Numbered from the stretch's first letter, positions 1 to 12,015 are shown. The stretch: DNA of 64,000 bases from Dactylorhiza incarnata (GCA_033032865.1 JAWHQI010000263.1:1364001-1428000), one strand, 5' to 3'. Numbers and translations are program-made. Notes: generated from the letters alone by a model not told the origin.

Positions 1-421
1 CTGAGAGACACAGTTCTTACCCCAAAACCCTAATAAATGATTTCAAATGATGATTTATCATATAATCATGTTTTGATTAATTAAGTAATAGGTTTCCGCC
101 TGAGCGTCTGTAGTTGTCTCCTACATGACGTGGCATCATGACGCGTATTTTCTCTTGCTTTGATATTCGTAAATTCGGAGAAAATGCGGGTTATGACACC
201 CAGGCTCAGCATTGGCTTGGGAGGGGAAGTTCCTTGTGAGCTTCCGGGTGTGTGGTGGAACCTCCACGCTGCAACTTAAGGGGTCCGTTTTTGGACTCAA
301 GTGTTCTTCAAGGGCAAGGTCTCTCGGTTCTTACCAACTAGTCAAGGGTTCTAGTTCAGGTCAAGTAAGGGTTAGCTGCATTTCCCTTTCGAACGTCGAG
401 ACCAGTTCTCTGGTTTCAACA
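1..421 (+). mobile_element. 3' end of a Tat-type LTR, left remnant of element A or a relative
   Basis: The stretch ends in TTTCAACA (414-421), the same terminus as the LTRs at 1387-2904 and 30598-31356. From about 205 it shares with them the block containing CAGCATTGGCTTGGGAGG, then the words TTCCGGGTGTG and GGAACCTCC. The first 200 bases are AT-rich and match nothing else here. The LTR start lies outside the window, so the length is unknown. It is clearly diverged from the LTR at 1387-2904 and may not be that copy's true partner. Confidence 0.6.
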
Positions 422-1320
422 TTAAGTGTTTTTCCCCCGAGGTGGCTCCGCTAGCCGGGATCTCACTAGCCGGCGAGGTCGGAAGGCCTCTCGGGGAGGT
501 TAAGTGTTTCCCCCGGAGGTGGCTCCGCTAGCCGGCCTCTCGCTAGCCGGCGAGGTCAGAATGCCTCTCGGGGAGGTTAAGTGTTTTTCCCCCGAGATGG
601 CTCCGTTAGCCGGGCTCCTACTAGCCGGCATGGTAGGAAGGCCTCTCGGGGAGGTTAAGTGTTTTTCCCCCGAGGTGGCTTCGCTAGCCGGGCTCTCGCT
701 AGCCGGCGAGGTCGGAAGGCCTCTCAGGGAGGTTAAGTGTTTTTCCCCCGAGGTGGCTCCGCTAGCCGGGCTCTCGCTAGCCGGCGAGGTGGGAAGGCCT
801 CTCGGGGAGGCTAAGTATTTTTCCCCCGAGGTGGCTTCGCTAGCCGATCTCTCGCTAGCCAGCGAGGTCGGAAGGCCTCTCGGGGAGGTTAAGTGTTTTT
901 CCCCCGAGGTGGCTCTCGCTAGCCGGCAAGGTGGGAAGTCTTCTCAGGAAGGTTAAGTGTTTTTCCCCCGAGATGGCTCTGCTAGTCGGGCTCCCACTAG
1001 CCGGCAGGGTAGGAAGGCCTCTCGGGGACGTTAAGTATTTTTTCCCCCGAGGTGGCTCCGCTAGCCGGCGAGCTCGGAAGGCCTCTCAGGGAGGTTAAGT
1101 GTTTTTCCTCCGAGGTGGCTCCGCTAGCCGGGCTCTCGCTAGCCGGCGAGGTGGGAAGGCCTCTCGGGGAGGTTGAGTGTTTTTCCCCGAGGTGGCTCCG
1201 CTAGTCGGGCTCTCGCTTGCCGGCGAGGTCGGAAGGCCTCTCGGGGAGGTTAACTGTCCCCCTCCCCGAGATAGCTCCACTAGCCGGGCTCCCACTAGCC
1301 GGCAGGGTAGGAAGGCCTCT
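422..1320 (+). repeat. 78-bp tandem array (about 11.5 copies) between the two element A LTRs
   Basis: The unit starts near TTAAGTGTTTTTCCCCCGAG and carries inverted CTAGCCGG words and GGAAGGCCTCTCGG. Units recur about every 78-80 bp from 422. Because 78 divides by three, the array gives open frames in several registers; these are repeats, not genes. Tat/Ogre elements often carry such arrays between integrase and the 3' LTR, which fits the polypurine tract and LTR that follow. Here the array touches the left LTR end directly, with no gag-pol between. Confidence 0.85.
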
Positions 1321-1386
1321 CGCAAAATAAACATGGTTGGACTTTTCTTTCCGAGCGTGTACCCCGCTCGAAAAGAGCGGGGATTG

Positions 1387-2904
1387 TGTACAACCATGTA
1401 TTCGCCGAGTAGGTCCCCGGGGCCCAAGGTGTTTTTAGCACTGCCCCAGGCAAAGAGGGGGGGGGGGGCAGGAGAATCTTCTGGGCATACCCGGTGAGAG
1501 GGAGGTGAGCAGTGGAGGAGGGCGGCCTCCCGCTTGCCCAGCCTCTTACGGGGGGGGGGGGGGGGGGGGGAGCCAGATGCGTGTGGCCTCGCGCTCTCGA
1601 CCCTGCCCCAGCAGGGGGGCGAGCCCGAGCTGGGCGGTCTCATGGCCTCGCCCCCGCCCCAGCAGGGGGGCGAGCCCGAGGCGGGCGGCCTCGCAGTCTG
1701 GCCCCCGCCCCACCAGTGGGGCGAGCCCGAGGCGGGCGGACTCGCGGTCTCTCCCCCGCCGCAGCAGGGGGGAGAGCCCGAGGCGGGCGGCCTTGCGGTC
1801 TCACCCCAGCCCCAGCAAGGGGGTGGGGGGTGGGGGCGTGCCCGAGGCGGGCAGCCTTGCGGTCTCGCCCCTGCCCCAGCAGGGGGGGGCGAGCCTGAGG
1901 CGTGCGGCCTCGCGGTCTAGCCCCAGCCTCAGCAGGGGGGGCGAGCCCGAGGCGTGCGGCCTCGCGGTCTCGCCCCCGCCCCAGCAGGGGGGCCAGCCCG
2001 AGGTGTGCGGCCTCGCGGTCTTGACCATGCCCCAGCAGGGGGCGAGCCCGAGGCGTGAGGCCTCGCGGTCTCGCCCTCGCCCCCACAGGGGGGCGAGCCG
2101 AGGCAGGCGACCTCGCGGTCTCGCCCCCGCCCGAGTAGGGGGCTTGCTGGGGGGCGAGCCGAGGCAGGCGACCTCACGGTCTCTCCCCCGCCCCAGCAAG
2201 GGGGCGATCCCGAGGCGTGCGGCCTCGCGGTCCCGCCCCCTCCCCAGGAGGAGGGCGAGCCGAGGCAGGCGGCCTCGCGGTCTAGCCCCCGCCCCAGCAG
2301 GGCGGGCGAGCCGGAGGCGGGCGGCCTCGCGGTCTCACCCCCTCCCCAGCAGGGGGAGAGCCGGAGGTGGCCGACCTCCTGGTCTCGTCCCCACCCCAGC
2401 TAGGGGGCGAGCCGGAGGTGGCCGACCTCCCGGGCTCGCCCCACCCCAGTACGAGGGGCGAGCAAGGGAGGCGGCCTGCCCCCTCTCGCCCAACCTCGAG
2501 GAGAGGGGCGGTCTGCGTTTAGCGTCTCAGAATAGCGGGATTTGGCTGTTGGCAGGCCAAACTCGAGGGTATATTTGTAATCTCGTAAGCCAGAATGTGG
2601 CTATTGGTAGACCAAGTCCAGAAATCTATAAATAGGACCAAGGGGCACCATTTAGAGGGACTTCTCTTTTGACCACTCTCTCCCCATGTTTCTTTGGTGG
2701 GTGGAGAGAGCCTCCAAAGATACTCAAGCTTAACATTGGCTTGGGAGGGGAAGCGCTCTAAGATCTTCCGGGTGTGTGGTGGGACCTCCTCGTTAAGCCC
2801 TTGGTCTTGTTCCTAGTTCCTAAGCCTCCAACCTAGCGCTCTCCCTTGGGAGAAGTAAGTGTGAGGGCCCGAGCTCCACAAAGACCTAGAAATCGGTTTC
2901 AACA
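1387..2904 (+). mobile_element. 3' LTR of Tat-type gypsy element A (1518 bp)
   Basis: It starts TGTACAACC and ends TTTCAACA, like the LTRs of element F. A purine-rich tract (AAAAGAGCGGGGATTG, 1371-1386) just before it is the likely plus-strand primer and is nearly the same as the tract before F's right LTR. The likely promoter TATA box CTATAAATAG is at 2626-2635. The LTR is twice as long as F's because of a GC-rich repeat at 1575-2460 and two G runs (1457-1468, 1550-1570). It abuts copia sequence at 2905, so A lies in copia element G. The likely target duplication CCCAC (2905-2909) cannot be checked because the left end is outside the window. Confidence 0.8.
1575..2460 (+). repeat. GC-rich minisatellite inside the element A LTR
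   Basis: Imperfect units of about 45-55 bp alternate the words GCGAGCCCGAGG, GCGGCCTCGCGGTCTC and GCCCCAGCAGGGGG. Open frames of 100-370 codons on both strands (for example 1505-2635 plus, 1640-2086 minus) arise from the lack of A/T-rich stop codons and give only Arg/Pro/Ala/Gly repeats. I treat none as genes. The words CTCGCCC and GGGCGAG face each other across short spacers, forming interrupted palindromes. Confidence 0.85.
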
Positions 2905-2938
2905 CCCACAACAAAGGATACCGTTGCTATGACCCGGT
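2905..2938 (+). mobile_element. Copia element G, fragment 1 (integrase-RT linker)
   Basis: Thirty-four bases between elements A and B. In frame they read PTTKGYRCYDP, the start of the copia GYRCYDP.T.R motif. The reading frame resumes at 29489 with THRIRIARHVSF, after element B is removed. CCGGT (2934-2938) is the target duplication shared with 29484-29488. The 5' half of the copia element is left of the window. Confidence 0.85.
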
Positions 2939-3485
2939 TGTTGATGCAAAAATTGCCTTCTTTGCGACTCGTGCTTTTAAAAACGAGAATGGGACTGTGG
3001 ATTGCCAGCTACTCGGTCTTTTGCTGTGAAAAAATGTTCTTGCAAAAGGAAAGGGGGTTAATGACTAAAAAAGAGGTTTGGGAACAGACCAAGATCAGGC
3101 GAGATAAAGCGAGCTGAAGATTGAGACCACTTTGCTCCAGCGATCACCCTCTTCTTCTTCCCCCCCCCCCCCCCTCCAAAAAGTGCTTTTTTAGGGAGCC
3201 CTACCCCCCTATTTATAAACGTGGGGGCTGCCCAGACGGGTAGCTTTTGAAAATACGGGCTGCCCGGATTTTAAGAGAAGTTAACCAGAGGTGAGAGGGT
3301 TACCTGTTATGCGAAGGAGTGAAATCAGACCGTGCGAGCTTTAGGATTGATTGTTGAACCAGAATAACGAGTTTCAAAAGTCGATCTTGTTAGCCAGGCC
3401 GCGCGATCTCAATTAAGTCGGTCTCATATGTTAGACCGCGCGGTCTCCTTGAGATAATTTGATACCACGATCTTCCGGGTAATCA
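2939..3485 (-). repeat. Element B LTR, left copy (3' LTR)
   Basis: Reads TGTTGATGC...TAATCA on the plus strand and pairs with 28972-29483. Both copies have a C run at the same place (3160-3174 here) and the TATA region in minus orientation near 3211-3220. The copies differ by a replaced block near 3380-3450. This copy holds GACCGCGCGGTC, a perfect 12-bp palindrome (3434-3445), where the right copy has GACCGTGCGGTC. Confidence 0.88.
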
Positions 3486-3585
3486 TAATCCACGCACATT
3501 TTCAAGTTCCGAGGTGCTTCGAAAATGTTAACATCAGGCCGCGGAGATCGCGAAAGTTCGGAATATTTAGGTCTTTTTCTTCAGG

Positions 3586-3595
3586 CTATAAATAG
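3586..3595 (+). promoter_or_regulatory. TATA box of element B antisense gene 1
   Basis: CTATAAATAG lies 107 bp upstream of the ATG at 3694. The sequence after it (ACCCAAGGG..CCTTGGA) resembles the region just after the TATA box in the LTRs of F (31066) and A (2626). Promoter activity is inferred. Confidence 0.55.
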
Positions 3596-3693
3596 ACCCA
3601 AGGGTTCCTTGGATTTTTTGCCAATAGCGAATCCCGAAGGTGGAAATCTATCGGGCGGTCTGGAATTTGAACTTACCTCAATCTCGATTGACC

Positions 3694-5887
3694 ATGGGTT
3701 TGTTAAAAAGTGTGATAGCTGAGAAAGGAGTCATTCCTTCAGTGTCTTCAAGAAAACCTCCCTTTAAAAAGGGAAAGATGACCTCTTCACCTTTAAAAGA
3801 TTCATCTGAAATAATGCTGAATAAACCTTCTGTTTCGGCGACTTCAAATTTCTTGGATCTTAAAGATTCATCTTCAGGAGTTAAAGAGGCTAATCGGACA
3901 GAAAGCTTGCCCTCTGCTGGAATGTCTTCCAAAGATATCTCAGCCAGTATCATGGAGCATGTATCTTTAGCTAAAAAGATGAGACAACAAATCATAGATC
4001 GGGGGGGGGGGGGGGGGGGGGGTTGAGATAAAAAAGGACAAGTTAAAGCTTCTTGCCAAGACCCTTGCGGTCAAATCTGCCGACGTTTGTTCTACTGGAC
4101 CGCTTGAGATCGCTCCTCTACAGGTAGCTGCGGTCTCAAGACTTTTTTCTAACATATTTCGTTAACATTTTTTTTACCTTTTGTAGCCGCTCGACCCTTT
4201 TGAGAACGAATGGTCTCGAGCTTTACAAGATCCTGGAAGCTACACTCCGGATATTCTTGCTATTGTCAAGACTGAGGAACAATTAGGTCAGGCTGTTCTA
4301 GAGAAAAAGCGGATGGAGTTGATATCAAAACAACATAGGGCCTCCCTGGATAACGAGATACATCGACAAAAAGAGGAGAAAGAAAAGAAGAGAAAAGAAG
4401 ATGAAGAGAAAAATGAGGATGGAAAGAAGGAAAAGGAGGAGAAAGCAAGAGGGAAGGATTTAGAAGTGAGTTTAGGGGGGAACTCCGGAAAGAAGCTTGG
4501 AGTTTCTAGAGAGGGAGTTGTAGTGCCTGTAAACACGATTGAAACACCCGATCCTGAGACCGCGCGATACCTCGACCAGGTCCCTGATTTAGAAGATGGA
4601 GATGGAAGAGAAGAGAAGAAAGAAGAGGGAGAAGAAGAAGAAGAAGAAAAGGTAGAAGAAGAGAAAGAAGAAGGAGAAGAGAAGGAAGAGGAAAGAAAGA
4701 AAAAGAATAAGAAGAGAGGAAGAGAAGAGAAGGAAACAAAAGGGAGTTCGTCCGAGAAAAGGAGGAGAGAAAAGAGAAAAGGTGATCCTGAGAAGGTTGA
4801 CGCGGTCTCAAAGGAGACCGAAACGGTCTTGGGTACTGTCTTGAAGAAGGATGATGGAGAGAGAGGAGGAAGTCAAGAGAAAGGGGAGGAAAACCTGCTT
4901 ACCTTCGAAGCTCAGATGCTTAAGGAAAAAGAAAGTCTTGTTGCCGAAAAATATTTATCTTTTGAGGATGATGCTATAGCGACGAGACAGGCCGAAGACC
5001 GCGCGATCGCTATTTTTTCAATCTGGGCTGGTAAGCCTTTCTTGACCGCTCCACTTGATATTTCTCTAACAATCTACATTAGGCCACAATCTCCAGCTCG
5101 GCGATGTGAGCTCGTTCTTATTGAGACAGATGATATTCTCCTTAGCTCTTCGGAGGTAAAACGATGAAGAAAATAAGAGGATCGGTCGCAAAAAAGACAG
5201 TTAGAAAAGATAGACCTTGAACGCCGAAAGCGTCCCCTTCGTCTGATTTTAGATCCTGCACCTGTGGTCTCCGAGGTTGCTCGAGATAATTTTTCTACTC
5301 ATCCCGTTTCCATTTTTCCAAGTATGGGTATTATGTTTGTTAAACTTCCTCTTTGTGTTTGTAGTTGATTGAAAAACTGCTTTCTGGCTGCAGGAGAAGA
5401 TATGGAGGCACAAAACCTGCTAGAGAAGAGTGGGTTGATCGCTCCTCAAACCGATCTACCTCTCCCTCCACTGCTTGCATCTCCCCTTATGCAGGTGATT
5501 CAAGCTTTCCAGGCTCGGGAAAAAGATCTTGAGAAAAATTTGCGAGAAAAAGATGAGGTATTGCTAGCTGAAGCAGACACCATTAAAACACTTCGTGCGG
5601 CCTTGGCTAAAAATGAGCAAAAATTAAATGAGCAGCGGAGATCGCTCGAACAGCGAGAAAAAGATGGTAAGAAGAAGCTGGAGGAGGAGGTTTTTGATCT
5701 TCGGAGAAAGCTCCGTGAATCTAAGGAGGAAACAATTTTCTTCAGAGGAAAAGATGATGCTCTTCATACTGCATTTTCTCAATTAGGGACAGGTTTTCCT
5801 GCTTCTCTGCTCGCGGGATCGTCCAACGCTGCTTCCGATGATCGTGCGGACCAGGAAGAAGTCGTCAATTGGGAAGAGCTGAAGTGA
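3694..5887 (+). pseudogene. Antisense gene 1 of element B: multi-exon coiled-coil protein
   Basis: Proposed exons are 3694-4123, 4187-5155, about 5201-5321 and 5394-5887 (stop at 5885). Introns 1 and 3 have GT-AG ends that join open frames in phase. The join near 5156-5200 is uncertain: the intron would be only 45 bp. Exon 1 starts at an ATG in context ACCATGG. Exon 2 is very rich in Glu and Lys (residues coded by 4370-4790). Exon 4 has a heptad-like coiled coil (EKDLEKNLREKDEVLLAEAD). A run of 22 G (4001-4022) in exon 1 leads to a TGA at 4024-4026; the open frame resumes just after in another phase. Function is unknown. The gene matches F's gene at 45117-43100 in position, strand, introns and a coiled-coil last exon. 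Extra antisense ORFs are known in Tat elements. Confidence 0.6.
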
Positions 5888-6273
5888 GATGCTGGCGATC
5901 TTCAACGATATGTTGTTGATGCTAACACGAGTATTTGTATGACGCTTACAACGGTCAATAAGCTTCAGAACAGGGTAGCTTTCCTCGGAAAGAAAAAGGA
6001 TCTTCCAAAATAACTTTCACTTATTTTTATGGTTCGTATATTTGAGGGACTTGATCAGATTGCTGTGATGTGTATTTATGTTATGGATTTGATCAGTTTT
6101 TATCTATCTCATGACTCTTATAAATTTTCCTTATAGTTATGAGAAAATATATTGAGATCGCTCGGTCTTGAAACTTTATTATGTGGCATTTTTTACTTGT
6201 CTTACACGGTCTGAATTTGCGATCTCAATGGGTCAGGATTTTCATAATGATTACAACTTGATTGCCTTCGTGA

Positions 6274-6282
6274 CTATAAATA
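6274..6282 (+). promoter_or_regulatory. TATA box of element B antisense gene 2
   Basis: CTATAAATA lies 81 bp upstream of the ATG at 6355, at about the same spacing as in the corresponding gene of F (42751-42758). Inferred from position and sequence only. Confidence 0.5.
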
Positions 6283-7628
6283 CTCGGTCGGTGGCCTTAT
6301 TAAATATGCTCTCTTGGGACTTTACACCTAAGCGGTCTAGATTTTCTTTGAAGAATGGTGTCCGCGCGAGCTGGTGCTTGTAAAATTTTTCTTGAGGTCG
6401 AGCAGCGCCCTTGCCGCCTTTCTCAAGTCGAGTATTTGGATTTTCTGATGGATTACCCCATGAGCTCGCAGATAGTGATTCGCCTGCCCGCTGCAGGAGA
6501 GCGCCTTAATTTATGAGGAGAGAATGAGATCGCAGTTCCCATTGACCACTTTTACCATGGTTTCCGTTTTCCTCTGCCGTGGGAAATGAAACAAATTTTC
6601 AGATATTACGGTCCTGTACCTGGGCAGCTCCCTCCAAACTCTATCGCCATAATTTTTACTTATATAAGCTATTTACGATCGGTCAATGTTCGATTCACTC
6701 TGGATCTATTTAGATCTTTTTTCACCCTGAAGATTTTGAAGGAGGGCTCAAGAAAGGAAGATTTCAAAGGACTGTTATATTTTGCTTGCAGTGGTCTAAA
6801 AGTTATTAATCTTCCTAACAAGGTCCCGAATTGAGCGGAGAGGTATTTGATTTTCCAGGGGCGGTTAGGCGATCTCTGGACACGACCAAAACTTCGAGAT
6901 GAATTGGTCTTCCGAAAACCGAAAAGTTTGTCTGCTATTGAAAAGCAGATAAAAGATATGCTTAAAGAAAAAAGGGCTGATTTGGACCATTACCTGGTGC
7001 TGTGGGCTGAGGTTTCTTCCATCAGACGAAGGGATAGTGAGTTCGAGCGATCTTTATGCTTTGACCGCTTATCATGAGTTTTTGGTCTTACTTGAATTTC
7101 TTTCTTGTAGCGATCTTGCAAGTTCCTTCTTCTTTACCTTATGCTCCGGAGGGCGAGCTTACTCAGAGGGAAAAAAGATTGAAGAAAAATCGAGACCGAT
7201 ACCTTTCTTAGACCGCTGGCCCTTCGGATTATTCAGATAAATCATTCGGCTTATATGGTTATAGGCAATCCATGACTGATCTTCAAGGGAGACCGCTCAT
7301 GAAATGGGATCGTATAGGAAAACGTGTGGGGGTTTTCACGTCCCTCCCGAACTGGGGCGGTGAACTTTCTCGCCATGCCGGAGCGGTCTCGGCTGCATTA
7401 TATGGCGAAGAAAATTTCAAGGAAGTTTATAGTTGGGAAGATTCCCTTATCCCAGATATGTGTTCGCAGACTGGTCTTAGGCATCAGGTCTTCTGTCATC
7501 ACATGGACAGGCTGCTTCGGAGATATATGTCGGAGAATAAGGCTGTTAAGGCTGAGCTGGAGGTAATTTTGAGATCGCGCGATCTGATTTCTTTCTTCTT
7601 GTTTGCTTTGTTTTTGGGTGATATTGAC

Positions 7629-9330
7629 TGATAGCTAAAATTTAGGATATAAATTATTTTCTCCAAATTCTACGAACTATAGGCAAGAGCACATATCGTT
7701 CATAGCATAGGATATTTAAAACAAATAAATATCAAGTGTCGTATTCCACGGGTCTGTCGAGTACTTCTACTCACGCAAATTATTATTATTTTATCGGAAA
7801 TAAAATAGAGTTTTGAAAATAATTAAAAGAAGAGAAACATTTGATCGAGAATCCTTCTTAAGTAAAATACTTCGTAAATCTAGAATTCAAAAGCAATGGA
7901 TTTAGACAAAACTTGACCGTGGAGGTTCCCAAAATATGATAGAGCCTCTCTCGAGAGAACTACCACCTAACCTTAGGTTGACCGATTAACACCCCTCAGC
8001 CAGTCGAACCCCCTAAGCTTGCTTTATGCGGTGAGCCCCACTATTGGATTTGACTCCAATCCGGAAGATTTACGTCACCCTCTCTCGAGGAATGCATACA
8101 ACTCTTTTTACCGATGAGCGATCTACCTGTATTTACGGATCTCTCGATACACTAAAATACGGATCAAACTTGATTATCATACCATAGAAATATGAAACCA
8201 ATAATTGCAAAATTAACGGTAAATCTTAGTTTTCCAAAACTAAACAATGAATAAGAGATTACGAAATATAAAAGCTTAAGAATTCATCCGATCAAATGCT
8301 ATGAAAATTAGCTAAACATAATTGAGAAGAAAAACATTTTTATTTCTATATAAATAAAGTACAATTGCAAGTAAAGTAAATCTAAGCTAGGAATTAAAAA
8401 GACAAGACATAAAATAAAGTTACACTTAGAAAAATGCAGAAAAACTATACTAGAAACGACTCAATCGAAGCAAGGACTCGATTCCCATCACTTTGGCACC
8501 AGCAGCAATTTATAGGCAAAAGTTCTGGAAGTCACGCCCCTAGGTCACGCCCGTGACCTAGGGCGTGTAAGGTACGAAACCGGCGTCTTGAAAGCCCGGG
8601 AACGTTGGTGGAAAAACCGCCAAAATCCATCAATTTGGAGTACACGCCCCCTAGTCACGCCCGTGACCATGGGCGTGTAAGCTGAAACGGCCTGCGGCGG
8701 AAAACTGCTTCATTAAATGTTCCCCGGGGTGAGTCACGCCCGTGACCTGGAGGTCACGCCCCCTATTCACGCCCGTGACCTTGGGCGTGTAGAGAGAAAA
8801 ACTTCCAGAATTACACTGGGAAGCATTCGGGAAAAAATTGTAATTTTTCTCAGTACACGCCCGTGTTCACGCCCATGTCACGCCCGTGACATGAGGGCGT
8901 GTACTTGGGAGATTTCTCCAGATTTGTAGATAATCTCGTGCTCGTCCCGAAATGTGGTGGCACGTCCCGTAACTCTTCCTGGATTGAAAGTTATGACCAT
9001 TTGAAATTCTGCAACCAGCATAGTCTTCTTCACTGTTTTTTTTAGAGTACACGACCTTGGGTCACGCCCATGACTTGATTACACGCCCCATGGTTACGGG
9101 CGTGACCTAGGGCGTGTAATTTTAAAATTTTGACTTTTACTATTCGCAGACCAAAATTCTGAATTTTTACTATTCGCAGACCAAAATTGCAAAAATTGCT
9201 CCAGGACCTCTCAAAAGCTCTGAAAACACAAAACAAAGTAAATTAAACATATATTAAACTAAAATATATAATAATTAATTAATTACGACTAAAATATTAT
9301 ATAAAAATTACTATAAATAATGCACTATCA
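7629..9330 (-). repeat. Element C LTR, left copy (3' LTR)
   Basis: 1702 bp, TGATAGCTAA...CACTATCA. The segment 8530-9110 holds repeated interrupted palindromes built on GGTCACG-CCC-GTGACC, often followed by TAGGGCGTGTA. The ORFs at 8717-9236 come from these repeats. Confidence 0.9.
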
Positions 9331-10896
9331 AATATCCCCATACTTGAGCTTTTGTTATTCCAGAGCAAAAACTAATTTATAAGTATGAGAAGAATTTATA
9401 GGACATTTCCAAACAGATTTACTTCTAATTATGCACTCCAAATCTTATAAAACTCATATCAAAATAAGTTAAGAAGTTAAAATTCAGATTCATAAGAAAT
9501 AATTCATAATTCATAAATTGAAATGAGTAGAATAAATTTTAGTTTTGAAATTCTCTAACTAAATCTTCATAAACAAAATTGCATTGAATTAAGTAAAATA
9601 TCCAATATTAAAATTATAGAAACTCTAAACATCATTAGAAACTTTTTAGAAAACTACAAAATATTAACTATGCTCTCTCAATAATATCTTAGGATAGCAA
9701 ATAAACTTGGCTAAATGGGGGTAAAATTGGCATTGAAGAAGTTACTTTGTATATAGGAAATGATGAATTTTATCCTCTCATTTCCATTTTTTATTTCTTC
9801 TTCTTTTTATATCCCAAATGTATATGTTTAGGAGTGATGAATTTTATCCTCTCAACTCCATGCCATATAATCTTTTACTAATTTGGGTGCATATGTTTAG
9901 GAATGATGAATTTTATCCTCTCATTCCATGACATATGATCTTTTCAAAAAAAATTTATGCCAAATAATGGGGTTAAGCAAAAAGGTAGGGGAAGGGCTAG
10001 GGTTTAAAGGCTAAACAAATTCCAAAGATACATTTTAAGAGCATAGAAAATAATTTGAGCAATCTATAAGAAACTATAAGCTCAAGTTAATATAAGTAAA
10101 ATCTAAAGATATTTAACACAATTACTACAAAATTGAATTATGATATTTTAAAGAGAGAAAGTAAAACTAAGAAATATTCTAAACAAATCAAAATAATGAA
10201 AAATTCATTAAATCAAATTCATCTAAAAATTAAATCTAACATATTTTGAAGAGAAATATATGATTTAAAATTTCATAAAAAGAAAACTCCTTAAAAAGCC
10301 TATAAAGTCAACTCATAATTAAAATTAATTTTGCATAAATGAAGTTTGGAGAAATTTAATAATACAAAATTTATTTTATTAGATTTTTTTTTATATTAAA
10401 ACAAAATGTTTTTTTAATATTCTTGGACTTCCCAAGGGCTAAGCAATGACGGGCTCGCAAGGTACTAGGCGGTTTTGTGGGATGAAAACCCACACGGCCT
10501 TTTCGCAAGAAATTAAATTTTTTATTTTTTTTATTTTTTTGTAATTTTAATTTGCAAACAAGAGAAATAAGACACAAAGACATAAAAATTTAAAAGAAAA
10601 CTTTTTTTTTGAATTTTGTAATTTTTCATAACAAAATTGAAAATAAAGAAAATCATTTTTTTTATAATTTTGAAAAAAGATTTTCTATTTTTTTCTTGGA
10701 TTTTTAATTAAAACTGAAAATATGAGAATACACCCCTATACTTAAAAATAAACATTGTCCCCAATGTTTATAAGCCAAGTAGGAGGGAAAAGTAAATAAA
10801 ATGCATAAAAAGTAAATTGCAAGAAAAATAAAGATAAGCAAGGGGTGCCTCCCAAGAGCGCTTTCTTTTTCCCGTCTTTAAGCTAGACGGTTATTG
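9331..10896 (-). other. AT-rich non-coding interior of element C
   Basis: No gene seen. It lies between the coding remnant and the 3' LTR on the element's sense strand. It contains a short tandem repeat (9755-9945) and many A/T homopolymers. Confidence 0.7.
9755..9945 (+). repeat. Imperfect 60-80-bp repeat, three copies
   Basis: The phrase GATGAATTTTATCCTCTCA occurs three times (about 9763, 9835 and 9905), each followed by a CCAT word and, in two cases, preceded by ATATGTTTAGGA. Confidence 0.7.
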
Positions 10897-11882
10897 TTAG
10901 GAAAAAGGAAAATAAAAATAAAAATGCACAGGCAACTCCCTTAATTCACGCTCAGGTAAGCATGCCGAAATCCGTTGCCCGGCGACTACTCCGCTATACT
11001 CTTGATTCTTTCGTAGTCCGTTAGCTTGAAATTGTGAATCCAAATTACACATACATACCTCAGGTAATTTGGATTGTTGGAGATGAGCGGCAAATGGACC
11101 GATGAAGACGTTTGGTTGCAACGTCTCATCCTCTACATGAAAATCGTTAGAATCAAAAGAATCAAAATTTAGCGAGTCAGAAAATTTTTCACAAGGAGGA
11201 GTTTCTTGTGAAAAATCATGATTAAGCTCCGGTTGTTTATTTTCAAATATAAAATTATGATCAGAAAAATCATTACCAAGGGGAGTAAATTCATGGGCGA
11301 CAAAATTTTCATGAATTTTGATTCCAAAATATTTATGTGGTGGGTTTAAAAATTCATGAGAAAGCGGAATAGAGTCGGGCGAAGTAGAAGATGAAACATG
11401 TTCTTCTTCTATTTCGCTCGGCACACCCATTATTTTAATAAATTCTTGGTATAAAATATTATTTTCTTCTTGGGAATAACTATTCAAATTTTGAATAGGG
11501 AGATTCGGAGTATCACCAAGAGAAGAAAATTGATCAAAAGAATTTTGCGGACAAAAAGTGGAGGAATAGAAATTTTGACAAAAGAAATTTCTTCATTGCA
11601 CAGTAAACTATCCGGGTGATCTTGCCACCATGAATAATTATTATCAGAGCAAGAAGGAATTTCAGAAGAATTATAATCTTGAGAAAAATTATTTTGATCA
11701 AAAATATTTTGAGAATAAAAATAAGAATAACATTCCTCGCTAGAATGATTTGCACCACAAAAATAACAAATAAGTTGACGCTTTCGTGCGGCTTCCAAAA
11801 GGTTTACCTTATGTTGAAGCTCGACAACTTTTGCGGCCAACTGAGATATCATCATATTTTTTTGGAAAAAGAAAATTAACAA
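10897..11882 (-). pseudogene. Gag-like remnant of element C
   Basis: Two overlapping frames, 11882-11484 and 11487-10897, look like one protein split by a frameshift near 11,580. The first has a heptad-like segment (AAKVVELQHKVNLLEAAR), then a zinc knuckle of form C-x2-C-x3-H-x4-C (CYFCGANHSSEEC). The second is acidic, rich in Ser, Phe and His, and has no recognised domain. Athila gag proteins end in a similar region before protease, but the gag core and all of pol are absent. Whether it is still made is unknown. Confidence 0.55.
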
Positions 11883-11990
11883 CCGTTACTTAATAGAAAT
11901 TTAAAAAAAAAAAACAAAAAAGAGAAATGGGGGCGGAGAAAGAGAATGATAAAAGTAATAAAATTTACGCTTTCAAAATATCAACAAAAA

Positions 11991-12009
11991 TTCCCCGGCA
12001 ACGGCGCCA
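11991..12009 (-). other. Element C primer-binding site
   Basis: Minus-strand TGGCGCCGTTGCCGGGGAA, six bases inside the right LTR and identical to D's site. This is the tRNA-Asp type site common in plant gypsy elements. It proves the minus orientation. Confidence 0.85.
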
Positions 12010-12015
12010 AAAACT

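Noticed and set aside
504..956. 150-codon open frame with repeats of about 26 residues
   Set aside because: It is the 78-bp array read in frame; no start context, and the same array is open in other frames.
1505..2635. 376-codon Arg/Ser/Pro-rich frame and its shadows on both strands
   Set aside because: A GC-rich minisatellite in an LTR; open frames on both strands at once show a composition effect.
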